In this document: positions 34,209 to 46,361 of the stretch, piece by piece | How positions within the stretch are numbered: the first letter of the stretch is position 1 | Layout of the letters: each line of letters opens with the position of its first letter | NCBI RefSeq assembly: GCF_026914265.1 | Contig: NC_069132.1 | Span: forward strand, 37,565,152 to 37,629,151 | Reading direction: 5' to 3' | Length of the DNA: 64,000 nucleotides | DNA from: Mya arenaria | Lineage: Eukaryota; Mollusca; Bivalvia; Myida; Myidae | The notes under the pieces: model-generated | The model's input: only the letters and a program-made list of their open reading frames with translations | Database searches by the model: none | Told to the model about the DNA's origin: nothing | Made by a program: the position numbers and the translations under genes

Positions 34209-37200
34209 TTAATTTATTTAGTAAATATTGAACTTTCTTTATTTACTGAGTTATCTGCGAAGGAGCAAATAACTTGTCATCATTTGTAAAAGATAATTTG
34301 TCTTCAAATTACTATCTATTTAAGTGGTCTACGTCTACAAATTACTTTTGATTCTAAATCTATGACATATTGTATACAGTCGAACCTCGTTGGCTCGACC
34401 TCGCTTGGCTCGACCTCGCTTGGCTGTAATTCCTTCAAGGTTTGAACTAGATGTAAAGGATCGATTTCTTTGAAATGAATGTAAAAACTCCCGCCTGGCT
34501 CGAATTTTTCGAGGCTCGCGGTATTTTCGCTGTTCCCAGAGAGTTTTACCAAAGAGGGTTCAACTGTAACTTTTTAACATTATGGATGGTCCACAAAAGA
34601 TACAATTTTACAGGCCCCCGTATTTTCTCGAACACACAAGTTCCTTATAACAGGACCAAGCTCATCATGTTATTTTCTCCTTTAACAGAGTATTAAGGAT
34701 TTAATAAGAACATTCTTTGAGGATAATCACGCAATCGTAAAAATCGGCCATCTCCGGCAAGCTTCGTCAATTATGTTGGATACTAGACAAGGTGTTCAGA
34801 TTGGATGATCGCGATAAACATTTTGTGTCATATCAAACTTAATTAGTAATTTGGTTAAGTAAGATCCTTATTATTCTAAAGATTTTTCGAGAAAATGGGG
34901 CAATGCATACAAACCCGAAGCACTTGTAAAGTGTCGTTTTGGGCGAGCTGCTTGACCATTACTTTGAGGTCAAAATTGGTGATTCTGTTTTTGGACATGT
35001 CCAGTTCGAGGAGAGTTCTGTTGGTTGCGAGCGCCTGGCCCATGAAGGCAGTCCCTTCTGTCCCGAACCCATTGAAACTGACGTCTAATTTCTTCAGTCC
35101 CACATTCTCCTGGGTAAATAAGTATTTTGAATAAAAATTAAATATATGGAAAACAGTAACTGCACGCGCTGCGCAAGAAGTTGAAATTGTACACGAACGC
35201 AAAGCGCTAGTTATGTGCCATATTCTCTACCTGTTACGTACCATGTCAGTGATATATCTTGGTGCAGTTTACTGCCTTCTAAAAAACGTTGCCCCTAATG
35301 AAAATATGCTCATTTTCCTTAAAAAGTCCTATTATTCCCTATTTGATAACAAAAGATTCCGTTAATGAAAAAAGCTATGTATGACTTTATAAATTAACAA
35401 AATATCGAAAAAGACTATCTCATTTACTTTATACTGGTGTATGCATAAAAACGTGAATGGATGTATAATTGCTAAAGTAATTCCATAAAAGAAATCATTG
35501 CATGTTGTTAAACTTTCCATTCAATAAGCAGCGACTACGAACATTAGAATAGTGTTGTGTTTTATCCGCATGGTACAGGTTCAACGAATTCATTAGTTGC
35601 CGTTTTGATATGAAAGTTGTTTGACTAGCAATATTGCTTAAAGATGCACTATCACTCAAAAATAATATTCAACACATGTAATTCAGTTGTTTATATATAT
35701 ATCAAAAAGGATGAACAAATGTCGAAAACAATTGATCTTATGGAGAATACCGAGTTTACTTTGAAAGAAATGTGCAGAAAACACGGTATTGCTACCTTAT
35801 GAGACCATAGAAGATCGCAGTAAATCTTTTAGCATTCACCATTCGTTTAATATTTTTGCGTTTTTAGCCATCAAATACACGGCTGTAATATTGTTAGTAG
35901 TAATTAATAGTTCTGTAAGTGCACTATTTAGTAAGTATTTGAGAGTGTATCGCTTAAAATTTGTGTTCGTTTAACATGTGTATGTATTGATTTTGAATAA
36001 GAGTGTCACTTTAATTATCATCGACTTCGTGATAGACCAATTCGACGAGAAAGGTATCCGGTTTTGCACAAGACCATGCCATCTCGCAAATGATACTTGA
36101 GAAATAGAAGACCAAAAACAAGTCTATGTTCAGGGGCCTACCTTTATCCCAATAGCAAACTCCAAAGCGCCCCTTTTACGTATGTGGTTCCAACTGACGT
36201 CAAGCCGTTCCAATGTTTCGTTAGATGCTGCAATCGAGATAAATGTAAATGTCACAAGCGAATCCAAGGGGGGGGGGGGGAACTTATTTTAATAAAGGAG
36301 AAAAAAGTAATAGCATACGCACAAAATGCGCTACTTAGGACTATAAATTGTTAAGATTTTCTTGGGGGAATACCCCGAACCTCCACTGCCAACACTTGAA
36401 ACTAAATGAATAACGGTTCTGAGGTAGAGGCGGAAGTCAAAAGGTTACGCCCTGAAGTTACGCCCCCACAAACGTCAAATATTGTAACCGCCCCTGAGTG
36501 TTATAACATATTAAGTGCATAGAGTCTTATTTAGTTAACCATTTTATAAATGTAAAAAAGCTATACATATTATATACTGTTGACCATCTATGTGAATTAC
36601 TAGGAAAGTGAGAGCAATTCGCTTATAAGACATCTTCATAAATGTCACTGCAGGGAGAACCAAGATCATTTGATAAAATATATTACATAATATTATACTA
36701 CTTAAATCTGCACTCTCACAGATTGACAGATGACATTTTTTTGTCAAGTTTTTGTTTCTGAATCAGCTGATTTTGGTATCAATGCCTTTAATACAGTCAT
36801 CTAAGATAACTCACAATAAAACAGACCTAAATTGTTTGGGGAAACTGCCTTTCTCTTAAAGCGTTTGGAACGCTTTAAGCCATAAAACATCATTTTTGAA
36901 CGTATTAAAATATGAAAAACTGCGATCTGATCTTTGGACAGCTGTCTAGAATCACTGGTTTCAATACATTTACACAAAAAATGGCTCATTTGAAGACAAG
37001 AATAGTAAGAGTGCAGCTATAATTTTGATAGGATCACGTGAATACAACAAGAACCATGTTAGCATTAGGTGATGCTTAGGTCATGGTTCAACCTGTATAG
37101 CAAACCGAAAGTTAAACTAGGTCGAAAGTGAAAGTTCATCATTTGTGTTAATAAAAATCAATATTTTGTTTTGTCTATCACTTTTTTTAGATCAGTTTTT

Positions 37201-40200
37201 TTTACAGGATCCAAACATGTTCGACAACTTCGTGTCATTTACAAAATGATTGATTTAGAATGTACAAAAATGTTACCATTGTTAAGAAGATATACAGAAA
37301 AGATATTTTAAGATCGATTCTTTTTGAGATCAAATAGCTCCAGTGGTACTATATATAGCTAACATTTCAAAATACGTCTCAGTGTTATCTATGTACGACT
37401 GGGAAATCCAGTTAAATATATTTTAAGACATTATGGGACATTCAACGAAGTAAAGCCAAAATGCAGCCAGCCAATGGGCGTGGACAGACCTTGGTAAACT
37501 CTAAAACACCAACAGACCGAGATGAAAAGCTCTTACATAGCGCCGCCCCGAAAGCACACCCAGCCGCCTCTTCAAACTCATTTCCAGAGACCACTAGTTC
37601 CTTTAGTGTACGGTTCTCCTAAAAAGGGAATTGTGCATAGTAAATATCAACTTTGCAGTTTATTTCAGTCAACATTTTAAAGAAATGGATGATACGGATG
37701 ATACTGTTCTAAAAAAATGGCTAAATTTCTTGTAGTTGATATTTACCGAACTCACATGAATGAAATCGGCATTTATTGAACCTATATGTTTAAAGTTGAT
37801 ATTTACCGATCTAATGTGTGAACAGCTGATATTTACTGAACTTATATGTTTAAGTTGATATTTACTGAACGTATATGTTTAAGTTAATATTTACTGAACT
37901 TTTATGTTTAAGTTGATATGCACTCAACTTATATGTGTACAGTTGCTATTTACTGATGTCTTAAGTTGATAATTACTGAACATGTGTTAAGTTGATATTG
38001 ATCGTATTTATATGCATAAAGTTTAAATTTACCGTACTGATATGTGTTAAGTTGATAGCTACTGTATTTATATGTTTACATTTTATTTACCGAACTTATA
38101 CATGTCAAGTTGATGTTTACTACATTTTTATGTGTAAAGATGGAATTTACTATAAGTATATGTTTAAGTTGATATTTATCCCAATTATATGTGTAAAGGT
38201 CATATTTTCCTTAATTATATGTGTAAAGTTGATATTTACCTTTATCATATGCGCAAAGTACTCGGCATCTGCATCTTTGAAGCCATTTCCTGTAAAAAAA
38301 GACTTAACATTAATATTAATATGTGTCTTAATCAGGGACCTTAGTCAGAAATATTTGTTCGGTTTCCAAACTTTTATATTTTAGCTAGTGAAATTCAAAA
38401 CCACATATGTGATAGCATTTTGTATGAGAGTGAATATAACAAGTCTAAGGATATGTGAATCGGTGAAAATAACAAAAAAGTAGATCAATCCTATTCAGTC
38501 GTTTTTTTAAATTAAATCACAAATCATTCAGCTTCAAAACCTATAAATATGGAAAGCAGCCAATGGTCTGAGATGGTATAACCATATTAGATTTACTGTC
38601 ATGCGTAAATTAAAAAAAATAAGACTGAGTAGGCACTTCCGATTTGGTGTACTTTGCCTTACAACGAGTATTATAAAAATGAAAGAGCAAATCTTATTTT
38701 TAAACATTAAGACAATTAAGAAGAAAAAATATGACGTACTATTTGGGTCAAAGTCCAACTTTCCTAGTTGACAACGAAACATACAGGTGGAATTCTTTTT
38801 TTTTTTTTTTGGTTGACTACTAGTACAATATTGGACTTTGTGTCCAAATTGTATGCCGTAGAAAGTACGTACGAGATGCATGGAGCGTGTCAATGCGATG
38901 GTTGGCCAACATGAGTTGTTCTAGAAGGACAGCGCCCCGACTCCCCAATTTGTTGTCACTGATGTTCTAAAATTTAACAGTATTTATTTGAATTCATTTT
39001 TAACCAAGACCTATACAAATATAATACCAACTCGTAGCGTTTACATGTATATACACCATGCATGCATTATATCACTACACGCTGTATATACATACGTCCA
39101 TGTTTTTTATGAAAAAACAAAACAAAAATTGCTTTGAATAAAACAATTTAGTTGCTTTCTAACAGGACATTTACTTCTAAACGAGATATATGCTGCATTA
39201 CAAGGTAGTTGCTTCCTATGGAGATATTTGCCTCCTTAGGATATATTTGTTCACTAACGATATTATTAAATTTTTGTGTTTAGTGAGAGCGAAATATTTG
39301 CGTTCTGACTATGTATTTGCTTCACTACCATTCATAAAGTTGCATCCTAAACAGACCATTTGCTACCTTTCTAACAATATATTTGCTTCCTCACGATATA
39401 TTTGCTACGAGTTAATTACTTCCTTACGAGATATTCGCTTACGTAAGAGATAATATTAATAGCTTCCTTACGAGATATTTGCTTTCGAACGAGATAATAG
39501 CATCCTTACGAGATATTTGCTTACGTACGAGATAATAGCTTCCTTACGAGATATTTGCTTACGAACGAGATAATAGCTTCCTTATGAGATATTCGCTTAC
39601 ATACGAAATTATAGCTTCCTTACGAGATATTTGCTTACGAACGAGATAATAACTTCCTTACGAGATATTTGCTTACGTACGAAATAGCTTCTTCTTTACG
39701 AGATACATGTATTTGCATCCTTACGAGGTACTTGATTCCTTTTGAGACACTCGCCTTTCTAGGGAAAAGATACTTCCTTGCGAGATATTTGTTTACCAAC
39801 TAATCATTCGCATCCTTGCGAAACATATAATTACATTATTACTGTATACTATATTCCTATAATTTATTAGAGATGGAGATAAATGCTTCAAAGAATATTT
39901 GGAGTCTTGAATGTGTTCTTATACGGACACATTGGTACAAATGATGTCATTTTCGAGAGGCCAAGCGAACGTACCCATAATGTGACTCGAACCCATAATC
40001 CCTAAAGTGAGGCGCGGTCACAGCCATGTAAATGGTTGCTTCCTTACGAGGTAGTTGCTTCCTAAAAAGAGATGTGTTTCCTTAAGCGACAGTTGCCTCC
40101 TTACTAAGCAAGTTCTTACGAGATATTTGCTTCCTGACGAAATATTTGTTTCCGTATGAGATAATTGCTTCAATAAGAGATATAATTGCTTTCATATGAG

Positions 40201-43200
40201 ATAGTTGCTTCCTAACGATAAATTATTTGCCTCCATATGAGATAGTTGCTTCAATATCATATAGTTGTTTCAATATAAGATGGTTGCTTCCATAACGAGA
40301 TATTTGCCTCCATATGAGATAGTTGCATCCTAACGAGATATTTGCTTCCTAACGAGATATTTGCCTCCATATGAGATAGTTGCCTCCATATGAGATAGTT
40401 GCATCCTAACGAGATATTTGCTTCCTAACGAGATATTTGCTTCCATAACGAGATATTTGCTTCCATATGAGATATTTGCCTCCATATGAGATAGTTGCCT
40501 CCATATGAGATAGTTGCATCCTAACGAGATATTTGCATCCTAACGAGATATTTGCTTCCATAACGAGATATTTGCCTCCATATGAGATAGTTGCATCCTA
40601 ACGAGATAGTCGCATCCTAACGAGATATTTGCTTCCTAACGAGATATTTGCTTCCTAACGAAATATTTGCTTCCTAACGAGATAGTTGCCTCCATATGAG
40701 ATAGTTACGTCCTAACGAGATATTTGCTTCCTAACGAGATAGTTGCTTCCGTATGAGATAGTTGCGTCCTAACGAGATATTTGCGTCCTAACGAGGTATT
40801 TGCCTCCATATGTGATAGATGCATCCTAACGCGATATTTGCATCCTAACGAGATATTTGCATCCTAACGAGATATTTGCCTCCATATGAGATAGTTGCTT
40901 CCATATGAGATAGTTGCGTCCTAACGAGATATTTGCATCCATATGAGATAGTTGCTTCCATATGAGATAGTTGCTTCCATATGAGATAGTTGCGTCCTAA
41001 CGAGATATTTGCTTTCTAGCGAGACATTTGCCTCCTAACGAGATAGTTGCGTCCTAACGAGACATTTGCCTCCTAACGAGATAGTTGCTTCCATATGAGA
41101 TAGTTGCGTCCTAACGAGATATTTGCTTCCTAACGAGATAGTTGCTTCCATATGAGATAGTTGCTTCCATATGAGATAGTTGCGTCCTAACGAGATATTT
41201 GCTTTCTAGCGAGACATTTGCCTCCTAACGAGATATTTGCCTCCATATGAAATATTTGCTTCCTAACGAGATAGTTGCCTCCATATGAGATAGTTACGTC
41301 CTAACGAGATATTTGCTTCCTAACGAGATAGTTGCTTCCGTATGAGATAGTTGCGTCCTAACGAGGTATTTGCCTCCATATGTGATAGATGCATCCTAAC
41401 GCGATATTTGCATCCTAACGAGATATTTGCATCCTAACGAGATATTTACCTCCATATGAGATAGTTGCTTCCATATGAGATAGTTGCATCCTAACGAGAT
41501 ATTTGCATCCATATGAGATAGTTGCTTCCATATGAGATAGTTGCTTCCATATGAGATAGTTGCGTCCTAACGAGATATTTGCTTTCTAGCGAGACATTTG
41601 CCTCCTAACGAGATAGTTGCGTCCTAACGAGACATTTGCCTCCTAACGAGATAGTTGCTTCCATATGAGATAGTTGCGTCCTAACGAGATAGTTGCCTCC
41701 ATATGAGATAGTTACGTCCTAACGCGATATTTGCTTCCTAAAGAGATATTTGCCAACATATGCGATAGTTACGTCCTAAAGAGATAGTTGCCTCCATGTG
41801 AGATAGATGCGTTCTTACGCGACATTTGCTTCCTAAAGAGATATTTGCCAACCTATGCGATAGTTACGTCCTAACGAGATATTTGCTTCCTAACGAGATA
41901 TTTGCCCCGTATGAGATAAAAGCGTCCTAACGATATATTTGCTTCCTAACGAGATATTTGCCTCCATATGAGATAGTTGCGTCCTAACGAGATATATGCT
42001 TTCTAACGAGATAGTTGCCTCCATATGAGATAGATGCGTCCTCACGCGATATTTGCTTTCTAACGAGAAATATGCCTCCATATGAGATAGTTGAGTCCTA
42101 ACGAGACATTTGCCTCCTAACGAGATAGTTGCGTCCTAATGAGATATTTGCCTCCTAACGAGACATTTGCCCCCATATGAGATAGTTGCTTCCATATGAG
42201 ATAGTTGCCTCCATATGAGATAGTTGCGTCCTAACGAGATAGTTGCCTCCATATGAGATAGTTGCGTCCTAACGAGATAGTTGCTTCCATATGAGATAGT
42301 TGCGTCCTAACGAGATAGTTGCCTCCATATGAGATAGTTGCGTCCTAACGCGATATTTGCTTCCTAAAGAGATATTTGCCAACATATGAGATAGTTACGT
42401 CCTAAAGAGATATTTGCCAACATATGCGATAGTTACGTCCTAAAGAGATAGTTGCCTCCATATGAGATAGATGCGTTCTTACGCGACATTTGCTTGCTAA
42501 AGAGATATTTGCCAACATATGCGATAGTTACGTCCTAACGAGAAATTTGCCCCATATGAGATAAAAGCGTCCTAACGATATATTTGCTTCCTAACGAGAT
42601 ATTTGCCTCCATATGAGATAGTTGCGTCCTAACGAGATATATGCTTTCTAACGAGATAGTTGCCTCCATATGAGATAGATGCGTCCTAACGCGATATTTG
42701 CTTTCTAACGAGAAATATGCCTCCATATGAGATAGTTGCTTCCATATGAGATAGTTGCGTCCTAACGAGATATATGCTTTCTAACGAGATAGTTGCCTCC
42801 ATATGAGATAGTTGCGTCCTAACGAGATGTTTGCCTCCATAAGACATAGTTGCGTCCTTACGAGATATTTGCTTCCATAACGAGATATTTGTCCCCATAT
42901 GAGATAGTTGCGTCCTTACGAGATCTTTGCTTTCCATAAGAAATAGTTGCTTCCTAACGAGATATTTGCGTCCTTACGAGAACTTTGCTTCCTTGCGAGA
43001 TAGTTGCTTCTTCACGCAATATTTGCTTCCTTACGCAATAGATGCTTCCTAACGAGATAGATGTTTCCTTACTAAATAGCTGCTTCCTTACGAGATGTGT
43101 GATAAAGTTGTGGTCGACCAGTGCCTCTTTGATGCTGGACAAGCCAATGGACGTGATGGAATTCCCTTCTATGTCAAGGAACGATATAGTCGTGTCCAGC

Positions 43201-45898
43201 TGTAAATGTCACAATGAAATGTGTTCATTTAAAACATTAAAGAAAATGGAAAACATGGACAAATTATTGGTAGTTCACATATATAAATATGTTACTACAT
43301 ATCATCGTAATATCATTTTAAAGTACCCAATTAAGATCGAAAATAACCTTTTTTCTGATTAACTTTGATATTAGCAAAAATAACAGTTTTAAGTAAGTTA
43401 GATCGGTACGGTGCTGAAAAAACCGCTCCGCAATTAGGCCCGACACCATTTTTCAAACGCACGGAATGTACCATTCGTTGGAATATTCCTGTCATGCGAT
43501 ATAGTTTTCAGTATGCGAAACATGTTCACACGGAAACTGATTGCTCTTGACAGAGCGAATTTCCCATAAACATGCACATGCCATCTCATACAATTACTTT
43601 TTTATTATTCAATAAAGCTTGAACTTAAAAGAACACATCAAAGCGTCGCTACGAAGAAAAAAAGCAAGTCGTGCATTTAAAAAGAAACATTAAAAACAAC
43701 TTGAGAAAAACTTACAAGCAGGGCGGCCGAGAGGGCTCTAGCGCCGTTAGGTCCCATGTTATAGTGCTGTAGACACAGGGCGGTGCTCGTGGGCTTCCGG
43801 ACGTACGCCGACACGGGGATCACTTGCAGGCGCTCGCATTCCTTCAGATAGAGCTTCATTTTGACCTCATGGGGTTCCATGTACTTTCGGGGCGGGTCTA
43901 TCGTTGGAAAAATTAGTAGAATGATGATTAAAATCATTAAATCTTTCCGAGACAAAGCAAGTTTGTTTCTATTCTGTTCATGTGATAACTCTTACTATAA
44001 GCATTGCCAATCATTCAACGTATACATGTTAAGAAATCACACTGCTCAATAAATGCCACAACGAGGGTAGATTACGTAGGAAGTTTCTAATATTGGGGAC
44101 AGAGAACACCAATATCAATATCCATTTATTATATATGCAATGTAACATCCAGAGTCGGTACTCATTAAACGCCTTAAGTAATTTCCTAACTTAAGTCATT
44201 TTCTTAAGTTAAGCATCTCACCTATAAAATGATTTAATCGCTTCATAATATTTTAAATTATTTGTGTCCATTGATTTTATTCAAAATACATTGTAGAAAA
44301 CACTTCATTCAAATACAATACTCAGTGTACAGTATAATTGACGCAATGCATCTTACAATACAGTACACTCAATATACCTTACAGCACAGTAAAAAAAGAA
44401 GATGTATATTTCAGAACAGTCGACTTAGTGAACCATACAGTACAGTTGACCGTCAACGCATCTCACAATAAAGTAGATACAATAGCCCTTACAGTACAGT
44501 GAGCAATCGATGTACAATCCAGTACAGTAAACTCAATGTGCAATTTGCCTTACAATTAAGTATACTCAATAATATACTTCACACTAAAGTAGTCTCAATG
44601 TACCTCACAATACAGTAGTCTCAATGTACCTCACAAAACAGTAGTCTCAATGTACCTCACAAAACAGTAGTCTCAATGTACCTCACAATACAGTAGACTA
44701 AATGTACCTCACAAAACAGTAGTCTCAATGTTCCTCACAATACAGTAGACTCACAATGTACCTCACAAAACAGTAGTCTCAATGTACCTCACAATACAGT
44801 AGACTAAATGTACCTCACAAAACAGTAGACTCAGTGTACCTCACAATACAGTAGACTCAGTGTACCTCACAATACAGTAGTCTCAGTGTACCTCACAATA
44901 CAGTAGTCTCAAGGTACCTCACAAAACAGTAGACTCAGCGTACCTCACAATGCAGTAGACTCAGCGTACCTCACAATGCAGTAGACTCACAATATTGTAG
45001 TCTCAATGTACCTTACAATACAGAAGACTCAATGTACCTCACAATGCAGTAGACTCAATGTACCTCACAATACAGTAGTCTCAGTGTACCTCACAATACA
45101 GAAGTCTCAATGTACCTCACAATACAGTAGTCTCAAGGTACCTCACAAAACAGTAGACTCAGCGTACCTCACAATGCAGTAGACTCAGCGTACCTCACAA
45201 TGCAGTAGACTCACAATATTGTAGTCTCAATGTACCTTACAATACAGAAGACTCAATGTACCTCACAATACAGTAGTCTCAGTGTACCTCACAATACAGT
45301 AGTCTCAGTGTACCTCACAATACAGTAGTCTCAAGGTACCTCACAAAACAGTAGACTCAGCGTACCTCACAATGCAGTAGACTCAGTGTACCTCACAATA
45401 CAGTAGACTCAGTGTACCTCACAATACAGTAGTCTCAGTGTACCTCACAATACAGTAGTCTCAAGGTACCTCACAAAACAGTAGACTCAGCGTACCTCAC
45501 AAAACAGTAGACTCAGCGTACCTCACAATGCAGTAGACTCACAATATTGTAGTCTCAATGTACCTTACAATACAGAAGTCTCAATGTACCTCACAATACA
45601 GTAGACTCGATGTACCTTTCAATACAGTAGAGTAGACTCAATGTACCTAACAATCATGGCAATAGAAACAGTGTACCTCACACTACAATAGACTCAATGT
45701 ACCATACAGTAAGTAAACACTCGATGTTCAGTCCAGTACAGTAAACTTAGTGTTCTGTAATGCATGATTGTATGCATCAGTTAGTAAAACAACTCAGATA
45801 CATTCAAGTACAGTAACATATATCAATGTACCTTCCAGCAAAGTCTCCTCCCTCAACATCCGAGGCCGCAGGCTTATTGTCTCTGCCTTTATCGACAT
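32006..45898 (-). CDS. LRRC74A/B-like leucine-rich-repeat protein, 10 coding exons, 462 aa
   Basis: Exons on the minus strand: 45832-45898, 43716-43897, 43092-43199, 38873-38966, 38240-38289, 37537-37618, 36142-36227, 34915-35109, 33887-33982 and 32006-32434. All are GT-AG and phases match throughout, giving 463 codons with stop; human LRRC74A has about 490 residues. Starts MSIKAETISLRPRM. LRRC74 hallmark near the N terminus: KMKLYLKECERLQVIPVS, then LQHYNMGPNGARALSAAL. About nine ribonuclease-inhibitor-type repeats follow, e.g. ITHLNISDNKLGSRGAVLL, LERLDVSWNHIRKRGALEF, LKKLDVSFNGFGTEGTAFM and LLELDMSKNRITNFDLKVM. FLQVLEELKTLKPNIEVIHG matches the family's end of the LRR domain. The last exon adds an acidic, disordered tail (TTDENDNDDHEKQ) absent from the family as I know it. 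Function of LRRC74 proteins is poorly known. Three introns consist mostly of minisatellites that begin at the donor site. An alternative first exon lies at 52961-53219. Confidence 0.85.
32510..33105. repeat. Diverged repeat with GAGGTGGGAGAAA inverted motifs
   Basis: TTTCTCCCACCTCAG at about 32609 and CTGAGGTGGGAGAAA at 33031 are inverted. Nearby GAACCTATCTCACACGAGCGG and GGGTCGGGATGAACC recur at 49880-50310. The CCGAGTTTCCGCAAAACACC block also recurs there. This is probably one non-autonomous transposon family; ends are not fixed. Lies in the last intron of the LRRC74-like gene. Confidence 0.5.
34039..34221. repeat. Large palindrome with (AAAT)n arms
   Basis: About 14 AAAT units, then ATATTTAGAATTCTTATTGC, then a four-base centre (GCTC) and the near-perfect complement ending in about 17 ATTT units. 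The inner arms differ only by small changes, so single strands could form a hairpin with an arm of about 85 bp. Intronic in the LRRC74-like gene. Confidence 0.85.
34377..34566. mobile_element. TA-site MITE, CAGTCGAACCTCGTTGGCTC ends
   Basis: TA on both sides (34375-34376, 34567-34568), CAGTCGAACCTCGTTGGCTC at the left and GAGGGTTCAACTG at the right. Same family as 46362-46536. Ends of the type CAGTYGAACC with a TA target fit pogo/Tigger-like elements. Intronic in the LRRC74-like gene. Confidence 0.7.
35642..36010 (+). mobile_element. TTAA-site family B element, full length
   Basis: TTAA at 35638-35641 and 36011-36014. Left end AGATGCACTATCACTC, right end GAATAAGAGTGTCACT. Contains CCAAAAAGGATGAA-type and ACCGAGTTTACTTTGAAAG landmarks. 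It lies in an LRRC74-like intron, 131 bp from the exon at 36142. Confidence 0.75.
36706..37018. mobile_element. Family A MITE, diverged copy
   Basis: TTAA then ATCTGCACTCTCACAG on the left and AAGAGTGCAGCT on the right. The central palindrome (CTTAAAGCGTTTGGAACGCTTTAAG) is well kept. The right TTAA has decayed to TATAA. In an LRRC74-like intron. Confidence 0.75.
37728..38239 (-). repeat. 29-30 bp minisatellite starting at a splice donor
   Basis: About 17 diverged units with TTCAGTAAATATCAACTTAA and ACATATAA on the minus strand. The first unit is the LRRC74-like donor itself: exon end CATATGATAAAG, then GTAAATATCAACTT. The array fills about 510 of the 621 bp of this intron and stops about 110 bp before the next exon. 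Confidence 0.85.
39172..43091 (-). repeat. 19-bp minisatellite array, 3.9 kb, starting at a splice donor
   Basis: About 190 units of 19 bp (minus-strand core ATATCTCGTTAGGAAGC). The first unit is the donor of the LRRC74-like exon ending at 43092: CACATCTC, then GTAAGGAAGC. Units with CTCGTAAGG cluster near both ends (39380-39800, 42850-43091), while the middle is dominated by CTCGTTAGG and CTCATATGG variants arranged in longer blocks. One block of about 200 bp at 41890-42081 is repeated at 42535-42726. A non-repeat piece at about 39840-40030 interrupts it and contains a tRNA-like box B (GGGTTCGAGTCAC, minus). The array fills almost the whole 4.1-kb intron, leaving about 200 bp before the next exon. 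Confidence 0.9.
44240..45831 (-). repeat. 26-bp minisatellite array starting at a splice donor
   Basis: About 55-60 units of 26 bp (plus strand TACCTCACAATACAGTAG then ACTCAGTG or TCTCAATG). On the minus strand units read GAGGTACATTGAG, and the array begins at the donor of the first LRRC74-like exon (GGAAG, then GTACATTGA at 45831). Blocks of about 200-220 bp are themselves repeated (44908, 45132, 45330). Units fade toward 44240, leaving about 340 bp before the next exon. Confidence 0.88.
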
Positions 45899-46361
45899 AT
45901 TTAAATTGTTCTTAAGCTACAATAGCCTTTTTGTTTCAATTTTCATATTAAAACACGCTTTTTATTCCCGCATTTTCCAAACGTATTTTATCACATTTAA
46001 CACTCATTTCAGTTTCGTTTAATCGTTAATGTGTCTTCTGTATTGTTCATGTGTCAGTAATAATTAATGTTACTCCAAAGATGTATATATTTCCAATAAG
46101 CGTAATTCGAATTGAAAAATACACGTTGATTATAATGGGTATATGGCATTTACATGCAAAATCTAAGTTTAAGAAAATTATGACATGACAAGCGGCCTAT
46201 TGATATGTGAATAAAGGCATCGTAGATATTTAGGATCTTAATGTACGATATCCACATTGTTCGTTCATTTGCTTAGAGATCAGGTGACAAGAAGGATTCC
46301 TTATGGCCGGCATTGTTTTAATCATCAAGACCACGCCGCACCATAGGAGTCTATTCGTATA

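Noticed and set aside
39172-45831. Regularly spaced repeats that could suggest a CRISPR-like array
   Set aside because: Units are head-to-tail without unique spacers and the surroundings are a eukaryotic split gene.
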